A DNA stretch of 22,021 nucleotides from NCBI GenBank assembly GCA_910588295.1, contig CAJUQO010000058.1, positions 1-22,021 of the forward strand, in the 5' to 3' direction. Within the stretch, counting starts at the first letter, position 1; the number at the start of each line of letters is the position of its first letter. The notes beneath the pieces were generated by a model that was not told the DNA's origin, did no database searches, and saw only the letters and a program-made list of their open reading frames with translations. A program made the translations under genes and the position numbers. Source of the DNA: an uncultured Lachnospiraceae bacterium (GTDB taxonomy: Bacteria; Bacillota; Clostridia; Lachnospirales; Lachnospiraceae). This document shows, piece after piece, positions 1-6,267 of the stretch.

Positions 1-44
1 CCCTTTGGAGGGCTAATAGCAAACCACCAGTTGAACTGGTGGTT
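1..44. repeat. Tandem small palindromes, possible mobile-element end
   Basis: Positions 1-12 can fold as CCCT-ttgg-AGGG, and 22-44 is a perfect 9-bp stem AACCACCAG / CTGGTGGTT around TTGAA (11 bp if the loop closes to one base). No gene overlaps them. Compact perfect hairpins of this kind are typical of IS200/IS605-type element ends and of REP-like repeats, but no transposase is visible because the window starts here. The mobile-element reading is inference. Confidence 0.35.
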
Positions 45-52
45 GCTGACTT

Positions 53-108
53 AGAATAGAGAAGGCCGCCGCTGGTTATAGTAAACTGGCGGCGGCTTTC
101 TCTATTCT
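53..108. terminator. 20-bp stem-loop, probable terminator or palindromic element
   Basis: Arms 53-72 and 89-108 pair over 20 bp with one G-U pair: the outer part is AGAATAGAGAAG and the core GCCGCCGC/GCGGCGGC. The 16-nt loop is 73-88. The GC-rich core is followed by the pyrimidine-rich CTTTCTCTATTCT, so it could end transcription of a gene lying left of the window. There is no pure T run, so it could instead belong to the palindromic element at 1-44. Confidence 0.45.
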
Positions 109-139
109 GGAGTAGAGTTCACACATTTTTCACAAGAAA

Positions 140-166
140 TTAGCACTCGCCTCTTGACTGTGCTAA
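140..166. promoter_or_regulatory. CIRCE operator (HrcA-binding site)
   Basis: TTAGCACTC, nine bases, then CTGTGCTAA. The classical CIRCE element is TTAGCACTC-N9-GAGTGCTAA; here the left arm is perfect and the right arm differs at two bases, with exact spacing. It overlaps the -35 box of the promoter at 154-184, so bound HrcA would block RNA polymerase. HrcA control of CIRCE genes is established knowledge; that this copy is functional is inferred. Confidence 0.85.
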
Positions 167-184
167 CAATAAGTGTTATATAAT
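154..184 (+). promoter_or_regulatory. Sigma-A-type promoter of hsp20
   Basis: A -35 box TTGACT at 154-159 is followed after 17 bp by TATATA (177-182), or after 19 bp by TATAAT (179-184). Transcription would start near 190, leaving a leader of about 65 nt before the hsp20 start. The CIRCE element covers the -35 box. Confidence 0.7.
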
Positions 185-256
185 AACTATAACAAAAAAC
201 AGGGGACGAAAAGCAAACGGGTCGTCCCGCCAATACAGAGAAAGAAGGTATGAATT

Positions 257-694
257 ATGTTAAGACCCAGTATTTTTACAGATAATTTTGTGGATAATAT
301 GTTTGATGATTTTTTCAATGACGGCTTCTGGCGGCCGACGGGGATGCGCAGCGTGAGCGCCATGACAACGGATATTCAGGAACTGCCGGACAGCTACAAG
401 ATCGACATGGAACTGCCGGGTTTTGCCAAGGAGGACGTGCAGGCGGAGCTGAAGAAAGGTTATCTGACCATCCGGGCCAGCCGTACCCGGGAGAACGACG
501 AGAATAAAGGCCAACGTTATATCCGCAAGGAGCGTTACACCGGTCATTATCAAAGGAGTTTCTTCGTGGGCGAGCAAGTGAAACAGGAGGATATCAAGGC
601 CAGGTTCCAGGATGGCGTTCTGACCGTAATCGTGCCGAAAAAGGAGAAAACGCCGGAAGTAGAGCAGAGCAAATTTATTTCCATCGAAGGATAA
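257..694 (+). CDS. hsp20: Hsp20/alpha-crystallin family small heat-shock protein
   Basis: A 145-aa ATP-independent holdase chaperone that binds unfolding proteins in the cytoplasm. The alpha-crystallin domain spans about residues 38-130. It begins with the DIQELPDSYKIDMELPGF stretch typical of bacterial Hsp20 and ends with GVLTVIVPK (120-128), the conserved G-x-L strand. The tail ISIEG (141-145) has the I-x-I motif that docks on neighbouring dimers in oligomers. The N-terminal arm is short and Phe/Asp-rich. The ATG at 257 follows AGAAAGAAGG at 239-248; an earlier ATG at 250 is out of frame. The gene is monocistronic: CIRCE-controlled promoter upstream, terminator directly downstream. Length is normal for the family. 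Confidence 0.95.
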   Translation: MLRPSIFTDNFVDNMFDDFFNDGFWRPTGMRSVSAMTTDIQELPDSYKIDMELPGFAKEDVQAELKKGYLTIRASRTRENDENKGQRYIRKERYTGHYQRSFFVGEQVKQEDIKARFQDGVLTVIVPKKEKTPEVEQSKFISIEG

Positions 695-745
695 AAGTTT
701 TCGAAATATTTACAGAATATAAACATTGCTAAAAAAATCACAATT

Positions 746-782
746 AAAGAGGCGGATATTGCTTATCATCCGTCTCTTTTTT
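746..782 (+). terminator. Rho-independent terminator of hsp20
   Basis: AGAGGCGGAT (748-757) pairs with ATCCGTCTCT (768-777), one G-U pair, loop ATTGCTTATC, then TTTTTT to 782. It lies about 55 nt after the hsp20 stop and isolates hsp20 from the rnf operon. Confidence 0.88.
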
Positions 783-898
783 GTTTATCCAGAGGAGGCA
801 TGTTTTTTTCTTGGTACAATATCACGAATATTTCATTTGAACTTTGTTTAATCCCACGAAAATAATAAAATGCACATAAAAAAGGTGAATTTATTGCA

Positions 899-920
899 CA
901 TTTTCGTTATACTGAGAATG
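899..920 (+). promoter_or_regulatory. Candidate rnf promoter -10 region with overlapping inverted repeat
   Basis: TATACT at 908-913 is a good -10 hexamer, but no strong -35 is seen 16-18 bp upstream. A TTGCAC at 894-899 lies too close to serve it. The -10 is centred in an imperfect inverted repeat, CATTTTC (899-905) and GAGAATG (914-920). A weak -35 with a palindrome on the -10 suggests regulation, but the identity of any regulator is unknown. Confidence 0.45.
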
Positions 921-938
921 ATGTTAAAAAAATAACAA
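921..938. promoter_or_regulatory. Candidate Rex operator upstream of rnfC
   Basis: ATGTTAAAAAAATAACAA matches the clostridial Rex consensus TTGTTAANNNNTTAACAA at 12 of 14 defined positions; only the first base and one inner base differ. It lies between the -10 (908-913) and the rnfC ribosome site (946-950), a position where a bound repressor would block transcription. Rex is a repressor released by high NADH, and Rex control of fermentative and energy genes in Clostridia is established. Binding here is inferred; AT-richness raises the chance-match risk. Confidence 0.55.
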
Positions 939-955
939 CCCAGTTGGAGGAAAAC

Positions 956-2299
956 ATGAGTAGAGAGAAGCTGACTTTCCACGGCGGCATTCATCCCCGT
1001 GGAGCAAAATCGCTGTCTAAGAAGGTGGCGATCCAACAGTTTCTGCCCCAGGGGAATATGATCTATCCGCTGTCCCAGCATATCGGCGCGCCCGCCGTGC
1101 CGGTTGTGGAGGCGGGGGATTATGTTCTGGCCGGGCAGAAGATTGCGGAGGCGGGGGGATTTGTCTCGGCTCCGATTTATGCGTCTGTCTCAGGGAAGAT
1201 CAAGGGTCTGGTGAGCCATCTGACCCTAACCGGGGCCGTTACTACGGCCATTGAGCTGGAAAATGACCATGAGTACCGCAGTGTGGAGTTTCCGGAGCCG
1301 ACAGACCCGAAGACTCTTGATAAGGAAGAGATCTTGAGACGGATCGGCGAGGCCGGCGTGGTCGGCATGGGCGGGGCGGGATTTCCGACACGGGTGAAGC
1401 TCTCCCCGAAAGAGCCGGAGAAGATGGAGTACATACTGGTTAACGGCGCGGAGTGCGAGCCGTATCTGACCTCTGATTACCGCCTGATGTTGGAACGCCC
1501 GGAAGAGATCATCGGCGGATTGAAGATCGTGCTGCAGATGTTCCCGAAAGCGAAGGGGTGCATCTGTATCGAGGATAACAAGATGGACTGCGTAGAACTG
1601 ATGGAGCATCTGACCGCCGGAGAGCACAGGATCGAGGTGAAGACCCTGGTGGCCAAATATCCCCAGGGCGGCGAGCGCTTCCTGATCCAGGCCGTGACCG
1701 GGCGGCAGATTAATTCCTCGGGGCTTCCGGCGGATGCGGGCTGTATTGTGAATAATGTGGAGACGATGACCGCCATCTACCGGGCGGTGGTTTACCAGAA
1801 GCCTGTGACCCACAGGACGGTGACGGTGACAGGAAGCGCCATCAGACATCCCGGCAATTTTGACGTGCCCTGCGGCACCTGCGTAAACGAACTGATCGAG
1901 GCGGCGGGCGGTTTTGTCTGTCAGCCGGAGAAGATCGTTTCCGGCGGCCCGATGATGGGCTTTTCCCTGTTTAATACGGATACGCCCACGACAAAGACCT
2001 CCAACTGTATCCTCTGTATGCAGAAAGACAGGGTCGCGGCGGTGGAGCAGATGGCCTGCGTCAACTGCGGCCGCTGTATGAGTGTCTGTCCGGAGAAACT
2101 GATCCCGGCCCGTCTGGCCCGTTTTGCGGAGCATCATGATTCGGCGGCGTTCCAGAAATGGTATGGGATGGAGTGTGTGGAGTGCGGCTGCTGTACCTTT
2201 ATCTGCCCCTCCAAACGGCCTTTGGCCCAGTCTATCAAATCTATGCGGCAGACTGTGCTGGCGGAGCGCAGAAAGCAGAATGCGAAGGGGGGAAAATAG
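956..2299 (+). CDS. rnfC: Rnf complex subunit RnfC
   Basis: A 447-aa peripheral subunit of the membrane Rnf complex (ferredoxin:NAD+ oxidoreductase coupled to Na+ or H+ export); RnfC is the NADH-side subunit. Residues 137-149 contain the glycine-rich GMGGAGFPTRVKL of the FMN/NADH-binding domain shared with NuoF. Two [4Fe-4S] motifs lie near the C-terminus: C368-C371-C374-C378 and C407-C410-C413-C417. An additional C351-x2-C354 precedes them. The start is the ATG at 956, five bases after GGAGG (946-950); an in-frame TTG at 944 overlaps the ribosome site and is unlikely. It is first gene of the six-gene operon, with rnfD starting three bases after the stop. About the usual clostridial length, without the long C-terminal repeat tail of the E. 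coli homologue. Confidence 0.96.
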   Translation: MSREKLTFHGGIHPRGAKSLSKKVAIQQFLPQGNMIYPLSQHIGAPAVPVVEAGDYVLAGQKIAEAGGFVSAPIYASVSGKIKGLVSHLTLTGAVTTAIELENDHEYRSVEFPEPTDPKTLDKEEILRRIGEAGVVGMGGAGFPTRVKLSPKEPEKMEYILVNGAECEPYLTSDYRLMLERPEEIIGGLKIVLQMFPKAKGCICIEDNKMDCVELMEHLTAGEHRIEVKTLVAKYPQGGERFLIQAVTGRQINSSGLPADAGCIVNNVETMTAIYRAVVYQKPVTHRTVTVTGSAIRHPGNFDVPCGTCVNELIEAAGGFVCQPEKIVSGGPMMGFSLFNTDTPTTKTSNCILCMQKDRVAAVEQMACVNCGRCMSVCPEKLIPARLARFAEHHDSAAFQKWYGMECVECGCCTFICPSKRPLAQSIKSMRQTVLAERRKQNAKGGK

Positions 2300-2302
2300 A
2301 AA

Positions 2303-3259
2303 ATGGCAGACTTATTACACGTATCGGCTTCTCCCCACATTCGTGCGAAGGCGGATACTCCTTATCTGATGAAAATGGTGCTGGCAGCTCTGGCTCCGGC
2401 AGCTATATTCGGCGTGGTGAATTTTGGCCCCCGGGCGCTGCTGATCCTAATCCTTACGGTGGCATCCTGTGTGGGTTTTGAGACTTTGATGAACCGGCTG
2501 ATGCACAGGCCGGATACGCTGGGCGATTACAGCGCCATGGTGACGGGACTTCTTCTGGGCATGAACTTGCCTGCGTCAGCACCCTGGTGGCTTCCCATCG
2601 TGGGCGGGGCTTTTGCTATTATCATTGTGAAAATGTTGTTTGGAGGCCTGGGCGAGAATATCATGAACCCGGCTCTAGGCGCCCGCTGTTTCCTGCTGAT
2701 CTCCTTTGCGGGGCTGATGTGCGATTTTTCCGTGCCATCCGGCGCGCATTTGCAGACGGCGGATACGGTATCAGGGGCGACGCCCCTGGCAGCGGTAAAG
2801 GCTGGTGAGACGGTTGACCTTCTGGCTTCCTTTATCGGCTATACGAAGGGGACTATCGGGGAGACCTCCGCCCTGTTCCTGCTCCTTGGCGGCCTGTTTT
2901 TGGCGGCGATGAAGATCATTGACTGGCGGATTCCGGTATCCTATATCGGCAGTTTTGCCGTGTTTGTGCTGTTCTTTGGCGGACACGGGTTTGACGTATA
3001 TTATCTGGCCTGCCAGCTTTGCACCGGCGGTCTGATGCTGGGCGCCTGGTTTATGGCAACAGATTATGTCACCTCGCCGATTACCCCCATGGGCCGGGTT
3101 ATTTTCGGTATTGCCCTGGGTGTGCTTACCGGGCTTTTCCGTCTCTTTGGCAGCAGCGCCGAGGGTGTCTCCTACGCGATCATCTTCTGCAATCTGCTGG
3201 TGCCGCTGATCGAGCGGGTGACGATCCGCAAAGCCTTTGGAAAAGGAGGGAAAGCGTGA
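2303..3259 (+). CDS. rnfD: Rnf complex subunit RnfD
   Basis: A 318-aa polytopic membrane subunit of the Rnf ion pump, related to NqrB. Many hydrophobic segments are visible (about residues 25-62, 78-115, 125-142, 185-205, 210-300). The motif SGATP at 157-161 is the site where FMN is covalently attached through a threonine (T160). The ATG at 2303 sits 10 nt after the AGGGGGG tract at 2286-2292. Its stop overlaps the rnfG start (TGATG), indicating translational coupling. Role follows from family knowledge; identification rests on the SGAT motif and operon position. Confidence 0.95.
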   Translation: MADLLHVSASPHIRAKADTPYLMKMVLAALAPAAIFGVVNFGPRALLILILTVASCVGFETLMNRLMHRPDTLGDYSAMVTGLLLGMNLPASAPWWLPIVGGAFAIIIVKMLFGGLGENIMNPALGARCFLLISFAGLMCDFSVPSGAHLQTADTVSGATPLAAVKAGETVDLLASFIGYTKGTIGETSALFLLLGGLFLAAMKIIDWRIPVSYIGSFAVFVLFFGGHGFDVYYLACQLCTGGLMLGAWFMATDYVTSPITPMGRVIFGIALGVLTGLFRLFGSSAEGVSYAIIFCNLLVPLIERVTIRKAFGKGGKA

Positions 3260-3867
3260 TGGGTAAAATTATAAAAGATGCCTTTGCCCTTCTGATGATT
3301 ACTCTTGTGGCCGGTATTCTTCTGGGGGCCGTGCGGGATATCACGAAGGATCCCATAGCCCGGCAGGAAAAGCTGACCGAGGATAATTCCTGCAAGGAAG
3401 TGTTTGCCGACGCGGAATTTGAGGACGTGGAGGATGAGGCCATGCTGGAGGAGGCCCGGGCGGCCATGGCCCAGGAGGGTTTTGATGTTCAGACGCTGGT
3501 AAAAATAAAACGGGCGGTGGACGCGGGAGGGAATCTCCTTGGCTACGTGCTGAATATTATTGACCCCGAGGGGTACGGCGGCGATATTAGCTTTATGATG
3601 GGCGTGAAGCTGGACGGTACGTTAAACGGTATCTCCATCCTGGCTATCGGTGAGACGGCGGGGCTTGGCATGAACGCCGACACGGATGCTTTCAAGGGCC
3701 AGTTTAAGGATAAACAGGTGGAAGCCTTTACCTATACAAAGACGGGTTCTTCCGCGGACAGTGAGATTGACGCGTTAAGCGGCGCCACGATCACGACGAA
3801 TGCCATGGTAAACGGCGTCAACGCCGGCCTTAGCGCATTCCGTTATCTGGTGGGACAGGAGGGTTGA
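3259..3867 (+). CDS. rnfG: Rnf complex subunit RnfG (FMN-binding)
   Basis: A 202-aa protein with one N-terminal transmembrane helix (about residues 7-25) and an extracytoplasmic FMN-binding domain. The SGATITT motif at 174-180 marks covalent flavin attachment at T177. In the complex RnfG passes electrons with RnfD on the outer side of the membrane. The ATG at 3259 overlaps the rnfD stop by one base and follows AAAAGGAGGG; the open frame extends far upstream but only inside rnfD. The segment after the helix is very acidic (residues 55-72), which is not uncommon. Its stop overlaps the start region of rnfE. Confidence 0.95.
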   Translation: MGKIIKDAFALLMITLVAGILLGAVRDITKDPIARQEKLTEDNSCKEVFADAEFEDVEDEAMLEEARAAMAQEGFDVQTLVKIKRAVDAGGNLLGYVLNIIDPEGYGGDISFMMGVKLDGTLNGISILAIGETAGLGMNADTDAFKGQFKDKQVEAFTYTKTGSSADSEIDALSGATITTNAMVNGVNAGLSAFRYLVGQEG

Positions 3868-3869
3868 TG

Positions 3870-4586
3870 ATGAGAGAGAATACACCGGCCGAACGGTTAT
3901 ATAACGGTATTGTAAAAGAAAATCCTACCTTTGTGATGTTGCTGGGTATGTGCCCGACGCTGGCGGTGACTACGATGGCCATAAACGGCCTGGGCATGGG
4001 ACTGACCACCACGGTCATCCTCACCATGTCCAATCTGATGATCTCGCTGCTGAGGAAAGTGATCCCTGACGGCGTGCGTATGCCGGCCTACATCGTGATT
4101 GTGGCCTCCTTTGTGACGATCGTACAGTTTTTGTTACAGGGATTTATTCCCTCGCTGTATGCGTCGCTGGGCATTTTTATTCCGCTGATCGTGGTGAACT
4201 GTATCATTCTGGGCCGTGCCGAGGCTTATGCTTCCAAGCATGGCGTGATCGCTTCTATCTTTGACGGTATCGGCATGGGGCTTGGTTTCACTCTGGCCCT
4301 GACCTGTATCGGTATGGTCAGGGAGCTGATCGGGGCCGGAAAGATTTTCGGCATTCAGATCATGCCTTCTTTCTATCATCCGATCACGATCTTTATCCTG
4401 GCGCCCGGCGCGTTTTTTGTGTTGGCGTTTTTGATCGCGTTGCAGAATAAGTTCAAGATCGGCAGCGCCAGAGTGGGTGAGGATGGTCACCCGGCCTGTT
4501 CCCGGACCAGCTGTATGAACTGCGGCAACCGCATCTGCAGTGGCCGCATGGCTGCCCAGGCGGAGAATAAGGAGGGTGAAGCATGA
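3870..4586 (+). CDS. rnfE: Rnf complex subunit RnfE with cysteine-rich tail
   Basis: A 238-aa membrane subunit of the Rnf pump, homologous to RnfA and NqrD, with about six hydrophobic helices up to residue 195. NPTFVMLLGMCPTLAVTT near the N-terminus is a family hallmark, including a conserved membrane cysteine that helps bind an intramembrane Fe-S cluster with RnfA. Three adjacent starts are possible (TTG 3864, ATG 3867, ATG 3870); the last has the best spacing, 7 nt from AGGAGG. The hydrophilic C-terminus carries C210, C215, C218 and C223 (C-x4-C-x2-C-x4-C), an addition absent from the well-known E. coli protein. The stop overlaps the rnfA ATG (ATGA). Confidence 0.93.
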   Translation: MRENTPAERLYNGIVKENPTFVMLLGMCPTLAVTTMAINGLGMGLTTTVILTMSNLMISLLRKVIPDGVRMPAYIVIVASFVTIVQFLLQGFIPSLYASLGIFIPLIVVNCIILGRAEAYASKHGVIASIFDGIGMGLGFTLALTCIGMVRELIGAGKIFGIQIMPSFYHPITIFILAPGAFFVLAFLIALQNKFKIGSARVGEDGHPACSRTSCMNCGNRICSGRMAAQAENKEGEA

Positions 4587-5158
4587 GAGAATTACTGATT
4601 ATCGCCATAGGCGCGGCATTCGTCAATAACGTGGTGCTGAGCCAGTTCATGGGTCTGTGCCCGTTTCTCGGGGTTTCCAAAAAGATTGATACGGCCGCCG
4701 GTATGGGCGGCGCCGTGATCTTCGTTATCACGATCTCCTCCTTTGTAACCAGCATCATCTACCGGGCCATTCTGGTGCCTCTGGATATGACCTATTTGCA
4801 GACGATCGTGTTTATCTTGGTGATTGCCGCCTTGGTGCAGCTGGTGGAGATGTTTTTGAAGAAATCCATCCCGTCCCTGTACCAGAGCCTGGGCGTGTAC
4901 CTGCCGCTGATCACTACCAACTGCGCCGTGCTGGGCGTGGCTCTGACCAATGTGCAGAACGGCTACGGCGTGCTGGAGAGCACCGTGGCCGGTATCGCTA
5001 CCGCCGTGGGCTTTACGGTATCCATTGTTATCATGGCTGGTCTGCGCGAGAAGATTGAGTATAACGATATACCGGAACCCTTCAAGGGAATGCCGGTGGT
5101 ACTGCTGACGGCTGGACTGATGTCCATCGCCTTTTTCGGATTTTCCGGATTGATCTAA
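4583..5158 (+). CDS. rnfA: Rnf complex subunit RnfA
   Basis: A 191-aa, six-helix membrane protein, the partner of RnfE and homologue of NqrE. The N-terminus contains FVNNVVLSQFMGLCPFLGVS with the conserved cysteine that co-ordinates the intramembrane Fe-S cluster. A second symmetry-related stretch, LITTNCAVLGVAL, lies near residues 114-126. The start ATG overlaps the rnfE stop by four bases and is preceded by AAGGAGGG at 4569-4576. Length and hydrophobic pattern are exactly as expected. Confidence 0.96.
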   Translation: MRELLIIAIGAAFVNNVVLSQFMGLCPFLGVSKKIDTAAGMGGAVIFVITISSFVTSIIYRAILVPLDMTYLQTIVFILVIAALVQLVEMFLKKSIPSLYQSLGVYLPLITTNCAVLGVALTNVQNGYGVLESTVAGIATAVGFTVSIVIMAGLREKIEYNDIPEPFKGMPVVLLTAGLMSIAFFGFSGLI

Positions 5159-5170
5159 GGAGGGGACGCT

Positions 5171-5959
5171 ATGAGTACAGGAGTAATACTCGCCGCTGCC
5201 CTGGTAGGGGGCACGGGTATCGTCATCGGCCTTCTGCTGGGTTTTGCGGGGAAAATATTTGCGGTGGAGGTGGATCCCAAAGAAACCGCCGTCCGCGAAG
5301 TGCTGCCGGGCAACAACTGCGGCGCCTGCGGCTATCCGGGCTGTGACGGCCTGGCGGCGGCGGTGGCCAGAGGCGAGGCCCCGGCAAACAGCTGTCCGGT
5401 GGGTGGTTCCGCCGTGGCGGCGAAAATAGGCGCGATCATGGGCCAGGAGGTAGCGGAAACCCGCCGTATAGTGGCTTTCGTACACTGCGCCGGCGATTGT
5501 GAGAAGTCCAAGATCCAGTATAATTACACCGGTATGGAGGACTGTGCTATGATGGCCTACGTACCAAACGGCGGTTCCAAGATCTGCAACAACGGCTGCC
5601 TGGGCTACGGCAACTGTGTGCGGGCCTGTCCCTTTGACGCCATCCACGTCATCAACGGCGTGGCCCGGGTGGATAAGGAGAAATGCAAGTCCTGCAAAAA
5701 GTGCGTGGCGGCCTGTCCCCAGCACCTGATCAGCTTGGTGCCCTACGACGCCAACGTCCACACAGCCTGCAGCTGTACGGACAAGGGCAAGGTGGTTATG
5801 GTGGAATGTGACGCCGGATGTATCAGCTGTAAGAAATGTGAGAAAAATTGTCCCGCCGGGGCAATTAAGCTGGAAAATAACGTGCCCAGGATCGATTACG
5901 ACCTGTGTACGGACTGCGGAAAATGCCGGGACGCATGTCCGCGGAAGAGTATTGTATAA
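5171..5959 (+). CDS. rnfB: Rnf complex subunit RnfB (polyferredoxin)
   Basis: A 262-aa iron-sulphur protein that accepts electrons from reduced ferredoxin for the Rnf complex. One N-terminal helix (residues 5-27) anchors it. A first Fe-S motif, C50-C53-C58-C75 (NNCGACGYPGCDG), is the RnfB signature. Four further cysteine motifs of the CxxCxxCxxxCP kind or a variant follow: CLGYGNCVRACP, CKSCKKCVAACP, CISCKKCEKNCP and CTDCGKCRDACP. The short form ends right after the last cluster. The ATG follows AAGGAGGGG, 12 nt after the rnfA stop. It is the last operon gene; no T-run terminator follows, only the palindrome at 5985-6064. Confidence 0.95.
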   Translation: MSTGVILAAALVGGTGIVIGLLLGFAGKIFAVEVDPKETAVREVLPGNNCGACGYPGCDGLAAAVARGEAPANSCPVGGSAVAAKIGAIMGQEVAETRRIVAFVHCAGDCEKSKIQYNYTGMEDCAMMAYVPNGGSKICNNGCLGYGNCVRACPFDAIHVINGVARVDKEKCKSCKKCVAACPQHLISLVPYDANVHTACSCTDKGKVVMVECDAGCISCKKCEKNCPAGAIKLENNVPRIDYDLCTDCGKCRDACPRKSIV

Positions 5960-5984
5960 GACGAAGTAATTCATGGAGGCGGCA

Positions 5985-6064
5985 CAGCGCCCCTGCTATA
6001 CAATTTCCTGAAAAACGGAGCGACACGCTTGGACTTTATTCAGGGAATTGTAGGCGGGGCGCTG
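5985..6064. repeat. 80-nt imperfect palindrome after the rnf operon
   Basis: In the 308-bp gap between rnfB and the next gene. The outer arms CAGCGCCCC (5985-5993) and GGGGCGCTG (6056-6064) are perfect. The inner arms TACAATTTCCTGAA (5999-6012) and TTCAGGGAATTGTA (6039-6052) pair with one G-U. The loop holds a small AGCG-aca-CGCT hairpin (6019-6029). A further CCTG-caaa-CAGG follows near 6068-6079. With no T run it is not a typical terminator, though it may stabilise the rnf mRNA 3' end. A REP- or MITE-like repeat is the alternative. I see no coding potential in it. Confidence 0.7.
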
Positions 6065-6180
6065 TTGTTCGTTAAAGCCTGCAAACAGGGGCAAGCGGAG
6101 AATGGCCGTTGATTTATTTGTGTGGTTTTGTGGTACCTATTGTGGGGTTATGCAGAAAACTACTTTTCCAAAATATTCTC

Positions 6181-6209
6181 TTGCGCTTTTTAATTCTATG
6201 GTCTATAAT
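6181..6209 (+). promoter_or_regulatory. Promoter of the amino-acid ABC transporter operon
   Basis: TTGCGC (6181-6186), 17 bp, TATAAT (6204-6209). The start point would be near 6216. In the 5' leader TGTGCT (6221-6226) and GGCACA (6237-6242) form an inverted repeat that could be an operator or a small hairpin just before the ribosome site AAAAGGAGAA. Confidence 0.75.
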
Positions 6210-6267
6210 AGCCACTGTACTGTGCTAAAGCAATAAGGCACAAAAGAGAAAAGGAGAATATTTTATT

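Noticed and set aside
944..955. TTG start for rnfC at 944
   Set aside because: The codon overlaps the GGAGG ribosome site of the ATG at 956, which gives the conserved N-terminus.
3019..3258. Upstream extension of rnfG
   Set aside because: The extra residues lie in rnfD out of frame and are Arg/Gly-rich; the ATG at 3259 gives the expected anchor helix.
4592..5974. 460-aa open frame on the minus strand
   Set aside because: It is antisense to rnfA and rnfB, His/Gln/Gly-rich without domain pattern, and explained by codon bias of the true genes.
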